64,000 bases of DNA from the NCBI RefSeq assembly GCF_026236535.1, contig NZ_JAHTMW010000027.1, positions 1 through 64,000 on the forward strand. The letters run 5' to 3'. This DNA comes from Streptomyces sp. SKN60. Lineage in GTDB: Bacteria; Actinomycetota; Actinomycetes; Streptomycetales; Streptomycetaceae. Under the pieces are notes generated by a model. That model was given only the letters and a program-made list of their open reading frames with translations. It did no database searches and had not been told where the DNA came from. Positions 50,019-58,166 of this stretch are shown one piece after another. A program made the position numbers and the translations under genes. The stretch's first letter is position 1. Every line of letters begins with the position of its first letter.

Positions 50019-50939
50019 CTATGCGACGGATAGCGCGATCCCATCGAGGATGTCGTGCTCGCTGACGACGACCTCGGCGGCACCGGTGCGCTCCATGATC
50101 TCGGCGAGGACCAGGGCTCCGGCGACGATCACGTCGACCCGCCCGGGGTGGATCACCGGGATCGCGGCGCGCTCGTCGTGGGTGGAGCCGAGCAGCCGGG
50201 CGACGACCTCGTCGACCTGGGCGCGGGAGATCCGGGAGTGGTGGACGCGCTCGGAGTCGTACTCCGGCAGCCCGAGGGCGATCGCGGCGACCGTGGTGAC
50301 CGAACCGGCGAGCCCGACCAGGGTCTCGGCCTCGGTGATCGGCACGGTCTCGGCGGCCAGGTCCATCGCCGCGCGCACGTCGGCGCGGATCGCGGCGACC
50401 TCCTCGGCGGCCGGCGGGTCGTGCCGGACGTGCCGCTCGGTCAGCCGTACGCAGCCGATGTCGACGGACCGGGCGGCCTCGACGTGCTTGTTGCCGACCA
50501 CGAACTCGGTCGAGCCGCCGCCGATGTCCACCACCAGGCGCCGGTCGGCGCCGTGCAGCTCGCCGGTCGCGCCGGTGAAGGAGAACTCGGCCTCCTGGTC
50601 GCCGGTGATCACCTCGGGCTCCACGCCCAGGATCTCCACGACTCCCCTGACGAAGTCCTCGCGGTTCTCGGCGTCGCGGGAGGCGGAGGTGGCGACGAAG
50701 CGCAGCCGGTCGGTGCCGACCCCGAACTCCTTGATCACCTCGGCGTACTCGCGGCAGGCGGCGAAGGTCCGCTCCAGCGCCTCGGGCGCGAGCCGGCCGG
50801 TCTTGTCGACGCCCTGGCCGAGCCGGACGATCGTCATCCGCCGGTCCAGCTCGACGAGCTCGCCCGTCTCCGGGTGGAGGTCCGCGACGAGCAGGCGGAT
50901 GGAGTTCGTACCGCAGTCGATTCCGGCGACCCGGGTCAC
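50019..50939 (-). CDS. ppx: Ppx/GppA family exopolyphosphatase
   Basis: 306 residues with an actin-like ATPase fold: phosphate 1 motif VAGIDCGTNSIRLLVAD, phosphate 2 RLVVDIGGGSTEFVVGN, and SASRDAENREDFV between. It hydrolyses inorganic polyphosphate and/or pppGpp. Shorter than the E. coli enzymes (about 500), as usual in actinobacteria. The GTG start overlaps the DUF501 stop (GTGA), so it is coupled to that gene. Confidence 0.9.
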   Translation of the reverse strand: MTRVAGIDCGTNSIRLLVADLHPETGELVELDRRMTIVRLGQGVDKTGRLAPEALERTFAACREYAEVIKEFGVGTDRLRFVATSASRDAENREDFVRGVVEILGVEPEVITGDQEAEFSFTGATGELHGADRRLVVDIGGGSTEFVVGNKHVEAARSVDIGCVRLTERHVRHDPPAAEEVAAIRADVRAAMDLAAETVPITEAETLVGLAGSVTTVAAIALGLPEYDSERVHHSRISRAQVDEVVARLLGSTHDERAAIPVIHPGRVDVIVAGALVLAEIMERTGAAEVVVSEHDILDGIALSVA

Positions 50940-51484
50940 TTGTCTGCCCCGCCCTCGTCGTTCTTCTCCGCGCACGGGTTCACGCACGGGCCCTTGGCCC
51001 ACCACTCGGGCAGCATCGCGAGGGCCTCGTCGCCGAACGGGTTCACGCCGGGGCCGGCGACCAGCGAGTGGCCGACGAGCACGTGCAGGCACTTGACCCG
51101 GTCGGGCATGCCGCCGGCCGAGGGGAAGCCCTCCAGGACCTCGATGGCGTCGCGGCGCGCGATGTAGTCCTCGTGCGCGGCCCGGTAGGCGGCGGCGAGC
51201 TCGGGGTCGGTCGCGAGCCGGGCCTGCATCTCCTTCATGACCCCGTTGGCCTCCAGGGTGCCGATGGCGGAGGCGGCCCGCGGGCAGGTCAGGTAGTACG
51301 TGGTCGGGAACGGCGTGCCGTCGGGCAGCCGCGGCGCGGTCTCGACGACGTCCGGGTTGCCGCACGGGCAGCGGTGCGCGATGGCGCGCAGGCCGCGCGG
51401 CGGCCGGCCGAGCTGGGCCTCGAACGCGGCGACGTCCACGTCGGTGGGCTCGGTGCGTGCGGTCTGCGGAGGGGGCGTTTCCAT
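50936..51484 (-). CDS. DUF501 family protein
   Basis: 182 residues with the DUF501 pattern: LGRPPRGLRAIAHRCPCGNP near the start, PTTYYLTCPRAASAIGTLEA in the middle and SAGGMPDRVKCLHVLVGHSL and GVNPFGDEALAML near the end. Conserved cysteines and a His suggest metal binding. It almost always lies between divIC and ppx in actinobacteria; function unknown. Confidence 0.92.
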   Translation of the reverse strand: METPPPQTARTEPTDVDVAAFEAQLGRPPRGLRAIAHRCPCGNPDVVETAPRLPDGTPFPTTYYLTCPRAASAIGTLEANGVMKEMQARLATDPELAAAYRAAHEDYIARRDAIEVLEGFPSAGGMPDRVKCLHVLVGHSLVAGPGVNPFGDEALAMLPEWWAKGPCVNPCAEKNDEGGADK

Positions 51485-51545
51485 GTCTGCCTTGCTCGTC
51501 GTCGTTGGTGTCGTCGGTGTCGTCGGTGATGTCGATACGGAGGAG

Positions 51546-52025
51546 TCAGCGGCGGTCGGCGTTGTCGACGCCGTCCCACAGGTTGTCGTACCAGGGGCGG
51601 TCGTCCGTCGCGTCCTGGTCGGTGCGGGGCCGGTGCTCCGCCTCGGGGTCGTTCACGGTGAAGCCGGTCTCGCCGGGCAGCACGTAGTGCAGGTGCTCGC
51701 GGGCGAGCCGGCGCACATAGGCCGGGTCCTGCAGACGGGCCTTCTCGTCCCGCAGCTCCTCGACCCGCTTCGCCGCCTCGGCGGCCTTGCGCTCCTGGTC
51801 GGCGATCTCGCCCTGCTGGGAGACGTACTGCCGCATCGGATAGGCGAGCGCCACCACGAGCGAGCAGACCACGAGGGCCAGGAAGGCCGCGCGGCCGGTG
51901 AGCCGGGAGCGGCGGGCCTGGCGGCGGGTCTGGGAGCGGTAGACACGGGCGGCGGTCTGCTCGCCGAGCAGCCTGATCCGGGTCGCGGTCGAGAACCGGT
52001 CCCGGTCCCGGTTCTTCACGGCCAT
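51546..52025 (-). CDS. divIC: Septum formation initiator (FtsB/DivIC)
   Basis: 159-residue single-pass division protein. A basic cytoplasmic N-terminus (~1-45) precedes a membrane helix (AAFLALVVCSLVVALAYPMR) and a coiled coil (QQGEIADQERKAAEAAKRVE, then ELRDEKARLQDPAYVRRLAR) ending in HLHYVLPGETGF, the FtsB/DivIC signature. The acidic C-terminal tail is typical for Streptomyces. Lies between eno and DUF501, the standard order. Acts with FtsL and FtsQ at sporulation septa. Confidence 0.93.
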   Translation of the reverse strand: MAVKNRDRDRFSTATRIRLLGEQTAARVYRSQTRRQARRSRLTGRAAFLALVVCSLVVALAYPMRQYVSQQGEIADQERKAAEAAKRVEELRDEKARLQDPAYVRRLAREHLHYVLPGETGFTVNDPEAEHRPRTDQDATDDRPWYDNLWDGVDNADRR

Positions 52026-52060
52026 GTCCAGTGCCTCCCCAGATCACCTCATCAAACGTG

Positions 52061-52097
52061 CGTCCCCGCACACGGTACGGGACCGAGTGCGGGGACG
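52061..52097 (-). terminator. Terminator after eno
   Basis: CGTCCCCGCAC and its exact inverse GTGCGGGGACG (11-bp arms) around a 15-base loop, 26 bp past the enolase stop. Confidence 0.75.
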
Positions 52098-52122
52098 TAC
52101 GGAAGCTGCCTTACGGAGAGGC

Positions 52123-53403
52123 TCAGCCCTTGAAGCGCGGGAAGGCGCTGCGGCCGGCGTAGACCGCGGCGTCGTCGAGGATCTCCTCGATGCGCAGCAG
52201 CTGGTTGTACTTGGCGACGCGGTCCGAGCGGGCCGGGGCGCCGGTCTTGATCTGGCCGCAGTTCACGGCGACGGCGAGGTCGGCGATGGTGACGTCCTCG
52301 GTCTCGCCGGAGCGGTGCGACATCATGCACTTGAAGCCGTTGCGCTGGGCCATCTCGACGGCGTCGAGGGTCTCGGTCAGCGAACCGATCTGGTTCACCT
52401 TCACGAGCAGGGCGTTCGCGGTGCCCTCCTCGATGCCGCGGGCCAGCCGCTCCGGGTTGGTGACGAAGAGGTCGTCGCCGACGATCTGGACCTTGGCGCC
52501 GAGGCGGTCGGTGATGACCTTCCAGCCGGCCCAGTCGTCCTCGTACAGCGGGTCCTCGATGGAGACCAGCGGGTACGCGGAGACGAGCTCCTCGTAGTAC
52601 TCGGTCATCTCGGCGGCCGAACGGGACTGGCCCTCGAACTCGTACTTGCCGTCCTTGTAGAACTCGGACGCGGCGACGTCGAGCGCGAGCGCGATGTCCT
52701 TGCCCGGGGTGTAGCCGGCCTGCTTGATGGCCTCGACGATGAGGTCGAGCGCGGCGCGGTTGGACTCCAGGTTCGGGGCGAAGCCGCCCTCGTCGCCCAG
52801 GCCGGTGGACAGGCCCTTGGCGTGCAGGACCTTCTTGAGGGTGTGGTAGACCTCGGCACCCCAGCGCAGCGCCTCGGAGAAGGACTCCGCGCCGATCGGG
52901 GCGATCATGAACTCCTGGATGTCCACGTTGGAGTCGGCGTGCGAGCCGCCGTTCAGGATGTTCATCATCGGAACGGGCAGCAGGTGCGCGTTCGGGCCGC
53001 CCAGGTAGCGGAAGAGCGGGAGGTCGGAGGCCTCGGAGGCGGCGTGCGCGACGGCGAGCGAGACGCCGAGGATGGCGTTGGCGCCGAGCGAGCCCTTGTT
53101 CTCGGTCGCGTCCAGGTCGAACATCGCCTGGTCGATCAGCCGCTGCTCGGTGGCGTCGTAGCCGACGAGCTCCGGGCCGATCTGCTCGATGACGGCGAGG
53201 ACGGCCTTCTCGACGCCCTTGCCGAGGTAGCGGTTGGGGTCCCCGTCGCGGAGCTCAATGGCCTCGAACGCACCGGTGGAGGCACCGGAGGGAACGGCAG
53301 CACGGCCGGTGCTGCCGTCGTCGAGGCCGACCTCGACCTCGACCGTGGGGTTGCCTCGGGAGTCCAGGATTTCCCGGGCTACGACGACGTCGATGGACGG
53401 CAC
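52123..53403 (-). CDS. eno: Enolase
   Basis: 426-residue phosphopyruvate hydratase of glycolysis. Signatures: REILDSRGNPTVEVEVGLDD, PSGASTGAFEAIELRDGD, MMNILNGGSHADSNVDIQEF, SIEDPLYEDDWAGWKVITDR, LLVKVNQIGSLTETLDAVEM and SHRSGETEDVTIADLAV. The GTG start is preferred to the ATG two codons earlier because AAGGAG directly abuts that ATG but is six bases from the GTG, and the family begins PSIDVVVAREI. Metal residues of the SIEDP and DD motifs are intact. Confidence 0.98.
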   Translation of the reverse strand: MPSIDVVVAREILDSRGNPTVEVEVGLDDGSTGRAAVPSGASTGAFEAIELRDGDPNRYLGKGVEKAVLAVIEQIGPELVGYDATEQRLIDQAMFDLDATENKGSLGANAILGVSLAVAHAASEASDLPLFRYLGGPNAHLLPVPMMNILNGGSHADSNVDIQEFMIAPIGAESFSEALRWGAEVYHTLKKVLHAKGLSTGLGDEGGFAPNLESNRAALDLIVEAIKQAGYTPGKDIALALDVAASEFYKDGKYEFEGQSRSAAEMTEYYEELVSAYPLVSIEDPLYEDDWAGWKVITDRLGAKVQIVGDDLFVTNPERLARGIEEGTANALLVKVNQIGSLTETLDAVEMAQRNGFKCMMSHRSGETEDVTIADLAVAVNCGQIKTGAPARSDRVAKYNQLLRIEEILDDAAVYAGRSAFPRFKG

Positions 53404-53596
53404 GAGCATCTCCTTCTGGGATGTGACGCTGGTTGTGACGCATGCGGCAAGGTCTCGTTCGCCTTGCGACAAGAGCCTAACCGGCTCGGGGCCTCCGGCC
53501 AGCCGGGCGCCCGCCCCCTGGGACGAAAAAGGACCCGAGGGCATGCATACGAGGACGAAAGACCCCGCGGTCGAGTCGGTTACTTACCGGTACGAA

Positions 53597-53627
53597 ACCG
53601 GCCCGGAGCGGGCTGCTCCGGGCCGGT
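53597..53627 (-). terminator. Terminator after rpfA
   Basis: ACCGGCCCGGAGC-gggct-GCTCCGGGCCGGT, perfect 13-bp arms, between rpfA and the eno promoter region. Confidence 0.85.
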
Positions 53628-53720
53628 CTCCCGGTCACCGCGGGGAGGGCGGGGGAAGGGGACGACCGCCGGACCGTCCCCGTCCTTCCTTGACTCCGGG
53701 TTTCGCTCCCGGATCTCGCC

Positions 53721-54422
53721 TTACTTCAGGTGGAGCTGCTGACCCGGGTAGATCAGGTCGGCGTCCTGGACGATGTCCTTGTTCAGCTCGAAGAGCTTCT
53801 CCCAGCCGCCCTTGACGTGGTGCGCCTGGGCGATCTTGCTGAGGGTGTCGCCGGCGACGACCTTGTACTCGCCGTCGCCCTTCTTGACCTTCTTGCCGGT
53901 CGGGGTGGTGACGGTCTTCTTCGACTCGGTCTTCTTCGGCGCGGCGGGCTTCGGCGCGGTGCGCTGCTCGCTGCGGGTGGTCGGCTGCTCGGCGGTGCGC
54001 TTCGGAGCCGGGGCCGAGGTCGGGGCCTCGGCGGAGCCGCCGTCGTACGAGGCGCCGGAGAGGCCCACGCCACAGCTCGGCCACGCGCCCTTGCCCTGGC
54101 CCGCGAGGACCTTCTCGGCGACGGCGATCTGCTGCGACTTGGAGGCCTGGTCGGCGCGCGCCGCGTAGGCGGTGCCGCCGTAGGCGGCCCAGGTGGAGGC
54201 CGAGAACTGCAGGCCGCCGTAGTAACCGTTGCCGGTGTTGATGGACCAGTTGCCGCCGGACTCGCACTGGGCGACGGCGTCCCACTCGGAGCTGGTGGCG
54301 GCCGAGGCGGAGCCCGCGGTCATCAGCGGGGCGGCGACGGCGACGCCGGCGACGCCGACGAGCGCGACGGCGCGGGTGGCCTTGGCGGCACGACGGTGTT
54401 TGCCCTTGCCGGAAAGCAGCAT
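53721..54422 (-). CDS. rpfA: Resuscitation-promoting factor with LysM domain
   Basis: 233 residues. Signal peptide (~1-43, ending GSASAA), then a transglycosylase-like Rpf domain (EWDAVAQCESGGNWSINTGN, GYYGGLQFSASTWAAYGG; catalytic Glu in CESGG), an Ala/Pro/Thr/Lys linker and a C-terminal LysM (YKVVAGDTLSKIAQAHHV...NKDIVQDADLIYPGQQLHL). It cleaves peptidoglycan glycan strands during germination and outgrowth. GGAGAAC precedes the ATG at 54422. A ydaO riboswitch in its leader indicates c-di-AMP control. Confidence 0.93.
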   Translation of the reverse strand: MLLSGKGKHRRAAKATRAVALVGVAGVAVAAPLMTAGSASAATSSEWDAVAQCESGGNWSINTGNGYYGGLQFSASTWAAYGGTAYAARADQASKSQQIAVAEKVLAGQGKGAWPSCGVGLSGASYDGGSAEAPTSAPAPKRTAEQPTTRSEQRTAPKPAAPKKTESKKTVTTPTGKKVKKGDGEYKVVAGDTLSKIAQAHHVKGGWEKLFELNKDIVQDADLIYPGQQLHLK

Positions 54423-54439
54423 GGAAGTTCTCCTCACCG

Positions 54440-54672
54440 ACGCCTACGAGGTGAGCTGTCGGGTTCGGGCGAGTGAGTTGCCCGGCCGCGTGTCCTAGCA
54501 CGCGACTCCACCCCAAGCCGTTCGCCGGCCGCCCGTGTTGGGCGGCCGGGGCCGGCACGTACCTTGGGTCCCCCGCTCCTGCCTTCGGCGCTCGACGCGA
54601 CGACTGTTCCCATCGGTCGGCGGCAGGATTCGGCGTACCGGTCGACGGGGCCCGCGGTGGCGAGCGGTGACG
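54440..54672 (-). promoter_or_regulatory. ydaO-type c-di-AMP riboswitch in the rpfA leader
   Basis: The 5' leader on the minus strand carries the diagnostic ydaO blocks in order: GCCGAATCCTGCC, GGGGGACCCAAGGTACG, GGCTTGGGGTGGAGTCGCG, then CCCGACAGCTCACCTCGTAGGC ending 18 bases before the rpfA start. The motif binds c-di-AMP and usually lowers expression when it is abundant; control of Streptomyces rpfA by this switch is known to me from S. coelicolor. The limits are approximate. Confidence 0.93.
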
Positions 54673-54859
54673 ACCGTAGACATAGACCCGGGAGAAGTTC
54701 AAAGACCATCAACCCGGAAAAATCGCCCCTACTTGCACTCCGTCAGGCCCTGTTTGCGCAGGTGAGGAGTGCGGTGAGCAAAGTTTGCGGACGTGACACG
54801 CCAGTTCGGCAAGAGAGACCCATGTCTCACTTGGACAGAACCGGACATTCAGCCGCGAA

Positions 54860-55945
54860 CTACTTCTCGGCGTCGCCGAGTCCGAGCCTCAACTCAAGGC
54901 TCTGACCAGGGAGGATGAGGTCGGGGTCGGAGCCGACCGTCTTCTTGTTGGCGTCATAGAGGGCGGACCAGCCGCCGTCGAGACCGTTGTCCCGCGCAAT
55001 GCCCGACAGACTGTCACCCGGCTTGACGGTGTATTCGTCCACATTGTCCGAGGTGCCCGAATCACCCGTCTCGCCGCCACCGGTGGCGCCGCCGGCCGTG
55101 CCGTCCGTCGCCCCGTCAGCCGGCGCGGCATGCCGTCCGGAATCGGACGAGCTGTCCGCTGCGCCCGATTCATCTGTCGCGGCGTCACCACGGTGCTTGC
55201 CGGTGCCGGGCGTGGTCGCATCCGGCGATCCGGGCGTACCGGTCGCACCGGGCGTTCCCGGCAGACCGGGCAGAAGGGACTCGTCCGGCGTGCCCGGCGT
55301 TACGGAGCCGCCGGGGGTCGCGGGCGTGGCGGGGGTCGCCGGGGTGGCGGGGGCGGTCGAGGACCCGGGCGTGGTCGGCGTACCGGTGGAAGGGGTGGCC
55401 GGGGTCGCCGGCGTCGCCGGAGCGGTCGCGCCGGCCGAGGGGTCGGCGGTGGCGTCGGCGGAACCTGTGGAGCCGGTGGCGGGCAGACCGTCGGTGCGGT
55501 TGGACTCCGGCGCCGGGCCGGTGGACTCCTCGGGCGTGACGCCCGGGCCCGGGTCGACGGCCGGGGTCCTGCCGTCCTTCTTCAGGCCGGCGATCGGGGC
55601 GCAGGTGGCCCACTGATTGTCACCGGCCGCGAACGCCCTGTCCGCGATGGCGATCTGCTGCGCCCGGCTCGCCTGGTCCGCGCTCGGCGCGTAGGCCAGA
55701 CCGCCGTGCCGCTCCCAGCCCTCCTGGGTGAACTGCAGGCCGCCGTAGAGCCCGTTGCCGAAGTTGGCGCTCCACGCGCCGCCCGACTCGCACTCGGCCA
55801 CCCGGTCCCAGGTCTGGGCGTCGGCAGCGGAGGCGGAGCCGGTGGCGAGCAGCGGCAGTGCCATGGCCGAGCCGGTGACTCCCGCCGCGACGACGAGTGC
55901 GGGGGCCTGGCGGGGTCTGCGGTGTCGTCCGTTCCCGGAGCGCAT
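54860..55945 (-). CDS. rpfC: Resuscitation-promoting factor-like protein with LysM
   Basis: 361 residues. Signal peptide, then an Rpf domain (TWDRVAECESGGAWSANFGN, GLYGGLQFTQEGWERHGG; catalytic Glu in CESGG), a long disordered Thr/Pro/Ala linker with PATPATPATP-type repeats (~150-290), and a C-terminal LysM (YTVKPGDSLSGIARDNGLDG...DPDLILPGQSLELRL). I chose the ATG (MRSGNGRHRRPRQ) that gives a proper signal peptide. It is not preceded by a ydaO motif, unlike the downstream rpfA. The symbol follows the S. coelicolor gene order (rpfA next to rpfC), so it is probable. Confidence 0.85.
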   Translation of the reverse strand: MRSGNGRHRRPRQAPALVVAAGVTGSAMALPLLATGSASAADAQTWDRVAECESGGAWSANFGNGLYGGLQFTQEGWERHGGLAYAPSADQASRAQQIAIADRAFAAGDNQWATCAPIAGLKKDGRTPAVDPGPGVTPEESTGPAPESNRTDGLPATGSTGSADATADPSAGATAPATPATPATPSTGTPTTPGSSTAPATPATPATPATPGGSVTPGTPDESLLPGLPGTPGATGTPGSPDATTPGTGKHRGDAATDESGAADSSSDSGRHAAPADGATDGTAGGATGGGETGDSGTSDNVDEYTVKPGDSLSGIARDNGLDGGWSALYDANKKTVGSDPDLILPGQSLELRLGLGDAEK

Positions 55946-56059
55946 GCGGAGTGCCTTTCGCGTGACTGCTGAGACTGCGGGTGAACGTAGCGGCATTCGA
56001 ACGCACGTCACAAGTCGATGCAGCGCAGATCACGCGAAGATCACATTCTTGATGGTCCG

Positions 56060-57322
56060 TCAGTTCCGCGCGGTTTTGTGGGAAGCGCTGAACTCCACCG
56101 GAAGCGTGCGCAGGCCACGCATGATCAGCCCGCCGCGCCACCGCAGTTCGGCCGGATCGGCCCCAAGTCGCAGGTCCGGCAGGCGAGTCAGCAGGGTCGC
56201 GAGCGCCGTCTGTCCCTCAAGACGCGCCAGCGGGGCGCCCAGACAGTAGTGGATGCCGTGCCCGTACCCCAGGTGCTGGTTGTCGCGCCGTGCCAGGTCC
56301 AGGGTGTCCGGCTCCGCGAAGCGCGCCGGGTCCCGATCGGCGGCGGCGAGCACCACCAGAACCGGATCGCCGGCCGGGATGTCCTGCCCGCCGATGCTCA
56401 GCGCCTCGGTGGCGAACCGCCAGGTCGCCAGCTCGACCGGACCGTCGTACCGCAGCAGCTCCTCGATCCCGGTCTCCAGGAGCCCCGTCTCCCCCGCCGC
56501 GAGCGAGTCCTGGAGCACGGCACGCTGCCCGGGGTTGCGCAGCAGCGCGTACACCCCGTTGCCGATCAGATTCACCGTGGTCTCGAAACCGGCGAAGAGG
56601 AGGATGAAGGCCATCGCGGCGGCCTCGTTCTCGGTGAGGTGCTCGCCGTGGTCCGAGGCGCGGATCAGCCCGGAGATCAGGTCCTCGCCCGGCTCCTCCC
56701 TCTTCTTGTGGATGAGTTCGAGGAGATAGCCGCGCATCTTCTTCACCGAGCGCGCCACCCCGCCGCGCGGCCCGCCGCCGTGCCGGATCATCATCCCGGC
56801 CCAGTCCCGGAAGTCGTCCTGGTCCTCGGCGGGCACGCCGAGCAGGTCGCAGATCGCGTAGATGGGCAGGGGGAAGGCGAACTCGTGGATGAGGTCCGCG
56901 CTCCCCTTCTCCACGAAGCCGTCGATGAGCCGGTCGGTCAGCTCCTGCACGCGCGGCGCGAACTCCGCGACCCGGCGCGGCGTGAACGCCTTCGACACCA
57001 GCCGGCGCAGCCGGGTGTGGTCCGGCGGGTCGATGTTGAGCAGATGCGTCATCAGCTCGGCCTTGCGCTCCCCCGGGATCCCCGTCTTCCCCTTGGCGTG
57101 CGCCGGCTCGTCGTGGTGCGCCGGGTTCTTCGACAGCCGCTGGTCGGCGAGGGCCTGCCGGGCATCCGCGTACCGGGTCACCAGCCAGGCCTCGACCCCG
57201 CTGGGCAGGGTGGCCTTGTGCACGGGCGCGTGCTCGCGCAGCCAGGCGTACGCCGGGTACGGATCGGTGGCGAACTCCCAGGTGAAGAGCTCGGGCGCGG
57301 GGGTCGACGGCTGCTCGTGCAT
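56060..57322 (-). CDS. Cytochrome P450 (CYP107-like)
   Basis: 420-residue bacterial P450. I-helix AGFETTVNLIGNG with the acidic-Thr pair, ExxR in ELLRYDGPVELATWRF, and heme loop LGYGHGIHYCLGAPLARLEG with Cys360. Class I, needing ferredoxin; none is adjacent. In S. coelicolor the gene at this position is CYP107U1, reported to affect development, so this may be its orthologue; that is from memory. Start ATG 57322 begins the family similarity. Confidence 0.92.
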   Translation of the reverse strand: MHEQPSTPAPELFTWEFATDPYPAYAWLREHAPVHKATLPSGVEAWLVTRYADARQALADQRLSKNPAHHDEPAHAKGKTGIPGERKAELMTHLLNIDPPDHTRLRRLVSKAFTPRRVAEFAPRVQELTDRLIDGFVEKGSADLIHEFAFPLPIYAICDLLGVPAEDQDDFRDWAGMMIRHGGGPRGGVARSVKKMRGYLLELIHKKREEPGEDLISGLIRASDHGEHLTENEAAAMAFILLFAGFETTVNLIGNGVYALLRNPGQRAVLQDSLAAGETGLLETGIEELLRYDGPVELATWRFATEALSIGGQDIPAGDPVLVVLAAADRDPARFAEPDTLDLARRDNQHLGYGHGIHYCLGAPLARLEGQTALATLLTRLPDLRLGADPAELRWRGGLIMRGLRTLPVEFSASHKTARN

Positions 57323-57431
57323 GCCCCGACCGTAACCGGCCCGCCGACCGTTCACTCGTTCGGCGGACCCCCTCGCGTTCCTGGTGGGTAGGCTTACCGT
57401 ACGCGCCAGACTCCGTCGCATGGGAGCGCTG

Positions 57432-58043
57432 ATGAGTGCCGCAGCCGATGACGAGCGGGCAGAGCAGTACGCATTTCCGACGCCGCCGGCCGGTGGGTGG
57501 ACTGCGGACGACCTCGACCGGATTCCGGGTCTCCCGCCGCACACCGAGCTGATCGACGGAGGACTGTTCTTCGTGAGTCCGCAGACTTACTTCCACATGG
57601 CCACCCTGCGCCTGCTGGAGAACGCCCTGCTGGATTGCGCACCGGACGACCTGTGCGTCATCCGCGAGATGACCACCAAGCTGGGCGAGCGGGACCGGCC
57701 GGAGCCCGACCTGATGGTGGTAAGGGAAGGCGCCCTCACCGGCCCCGAGCAGACCTGGTACGACCCGAGCCATATTCTCCTCGCCGTCGAGATCGTCTCC
57801 GAGGAGTCGGTGGAGCGCGACCGGGAGATCAAGCCCCGTAAGTACGCCGCCGCCCGCATTCCCCACTTCTGGCGGGTGGAGCAGAACTACGGGCTGCCCG
57901 TGGTGTACGTCTACGAGCTCGACCCGGGAACCAACAACTACGCGGTCACCGGCATCCACCACGACCGGCTCAAGGTCACCCTCCCGTTCGAGATCGACAT
58001 CGATCTCACCGCCGTGAACCGGCGGCGAGGCGCTCAGGCCTGA
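57432..58043 (+). CDS. Uma2-family (DUF820) putative restriction-endonuclease-like protein
   Basis: 203 residues with the PD-(D/E)XK-type Uma2 fold: DGGLFFVSPQTYFH, then RPEPDLMVV (metal Asp) and LLAVEIVSEESVERDREIKP (Glu and Lys), followed by KYAAARIPHFWRVEQN. Very common in Streptomyces in many copies; function unknown, and not linked here to a methyltransferase. ATG 57432 is chosen because GGGAG lies five bases upstream. Confidence 0.85.
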   Translation: MSAAADDERAEQYAFPTPPAGGWTADDLDRIPGLPPHTELIDGGLFFVSPQTYFHMATLRLLENALLDCAPDDLCVIREMTTKLGERDRPEPDLMVVREGALTGPEQTWYDPSHILLAVEIVSEESVERDREIKPRKYAAARIPHFWRVEQNYGLPVVYVYELDPGTNNYAVTGIHHDRLKVTLPFEIDIDLTAVNRRRGAQA

Positions 58044-58166
58044 GCCCCGGCGCCCGGCAGCTCGCCGCCACAGGGCTGACGCCGGAGCTGACATACGGAG
58101 GGCCGATCCGCAGGCGAATGCCGAAGTCCACCCGTGCGGTGACACTCCGGGGCTTAGATTCACCGC

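Noticed and set aside
56060..57322. P450 as part of a biosynthetic gene cluster
   Set aside because: No synthase, tailoring partners or ferredoxin nearby; surroundings are core genes.
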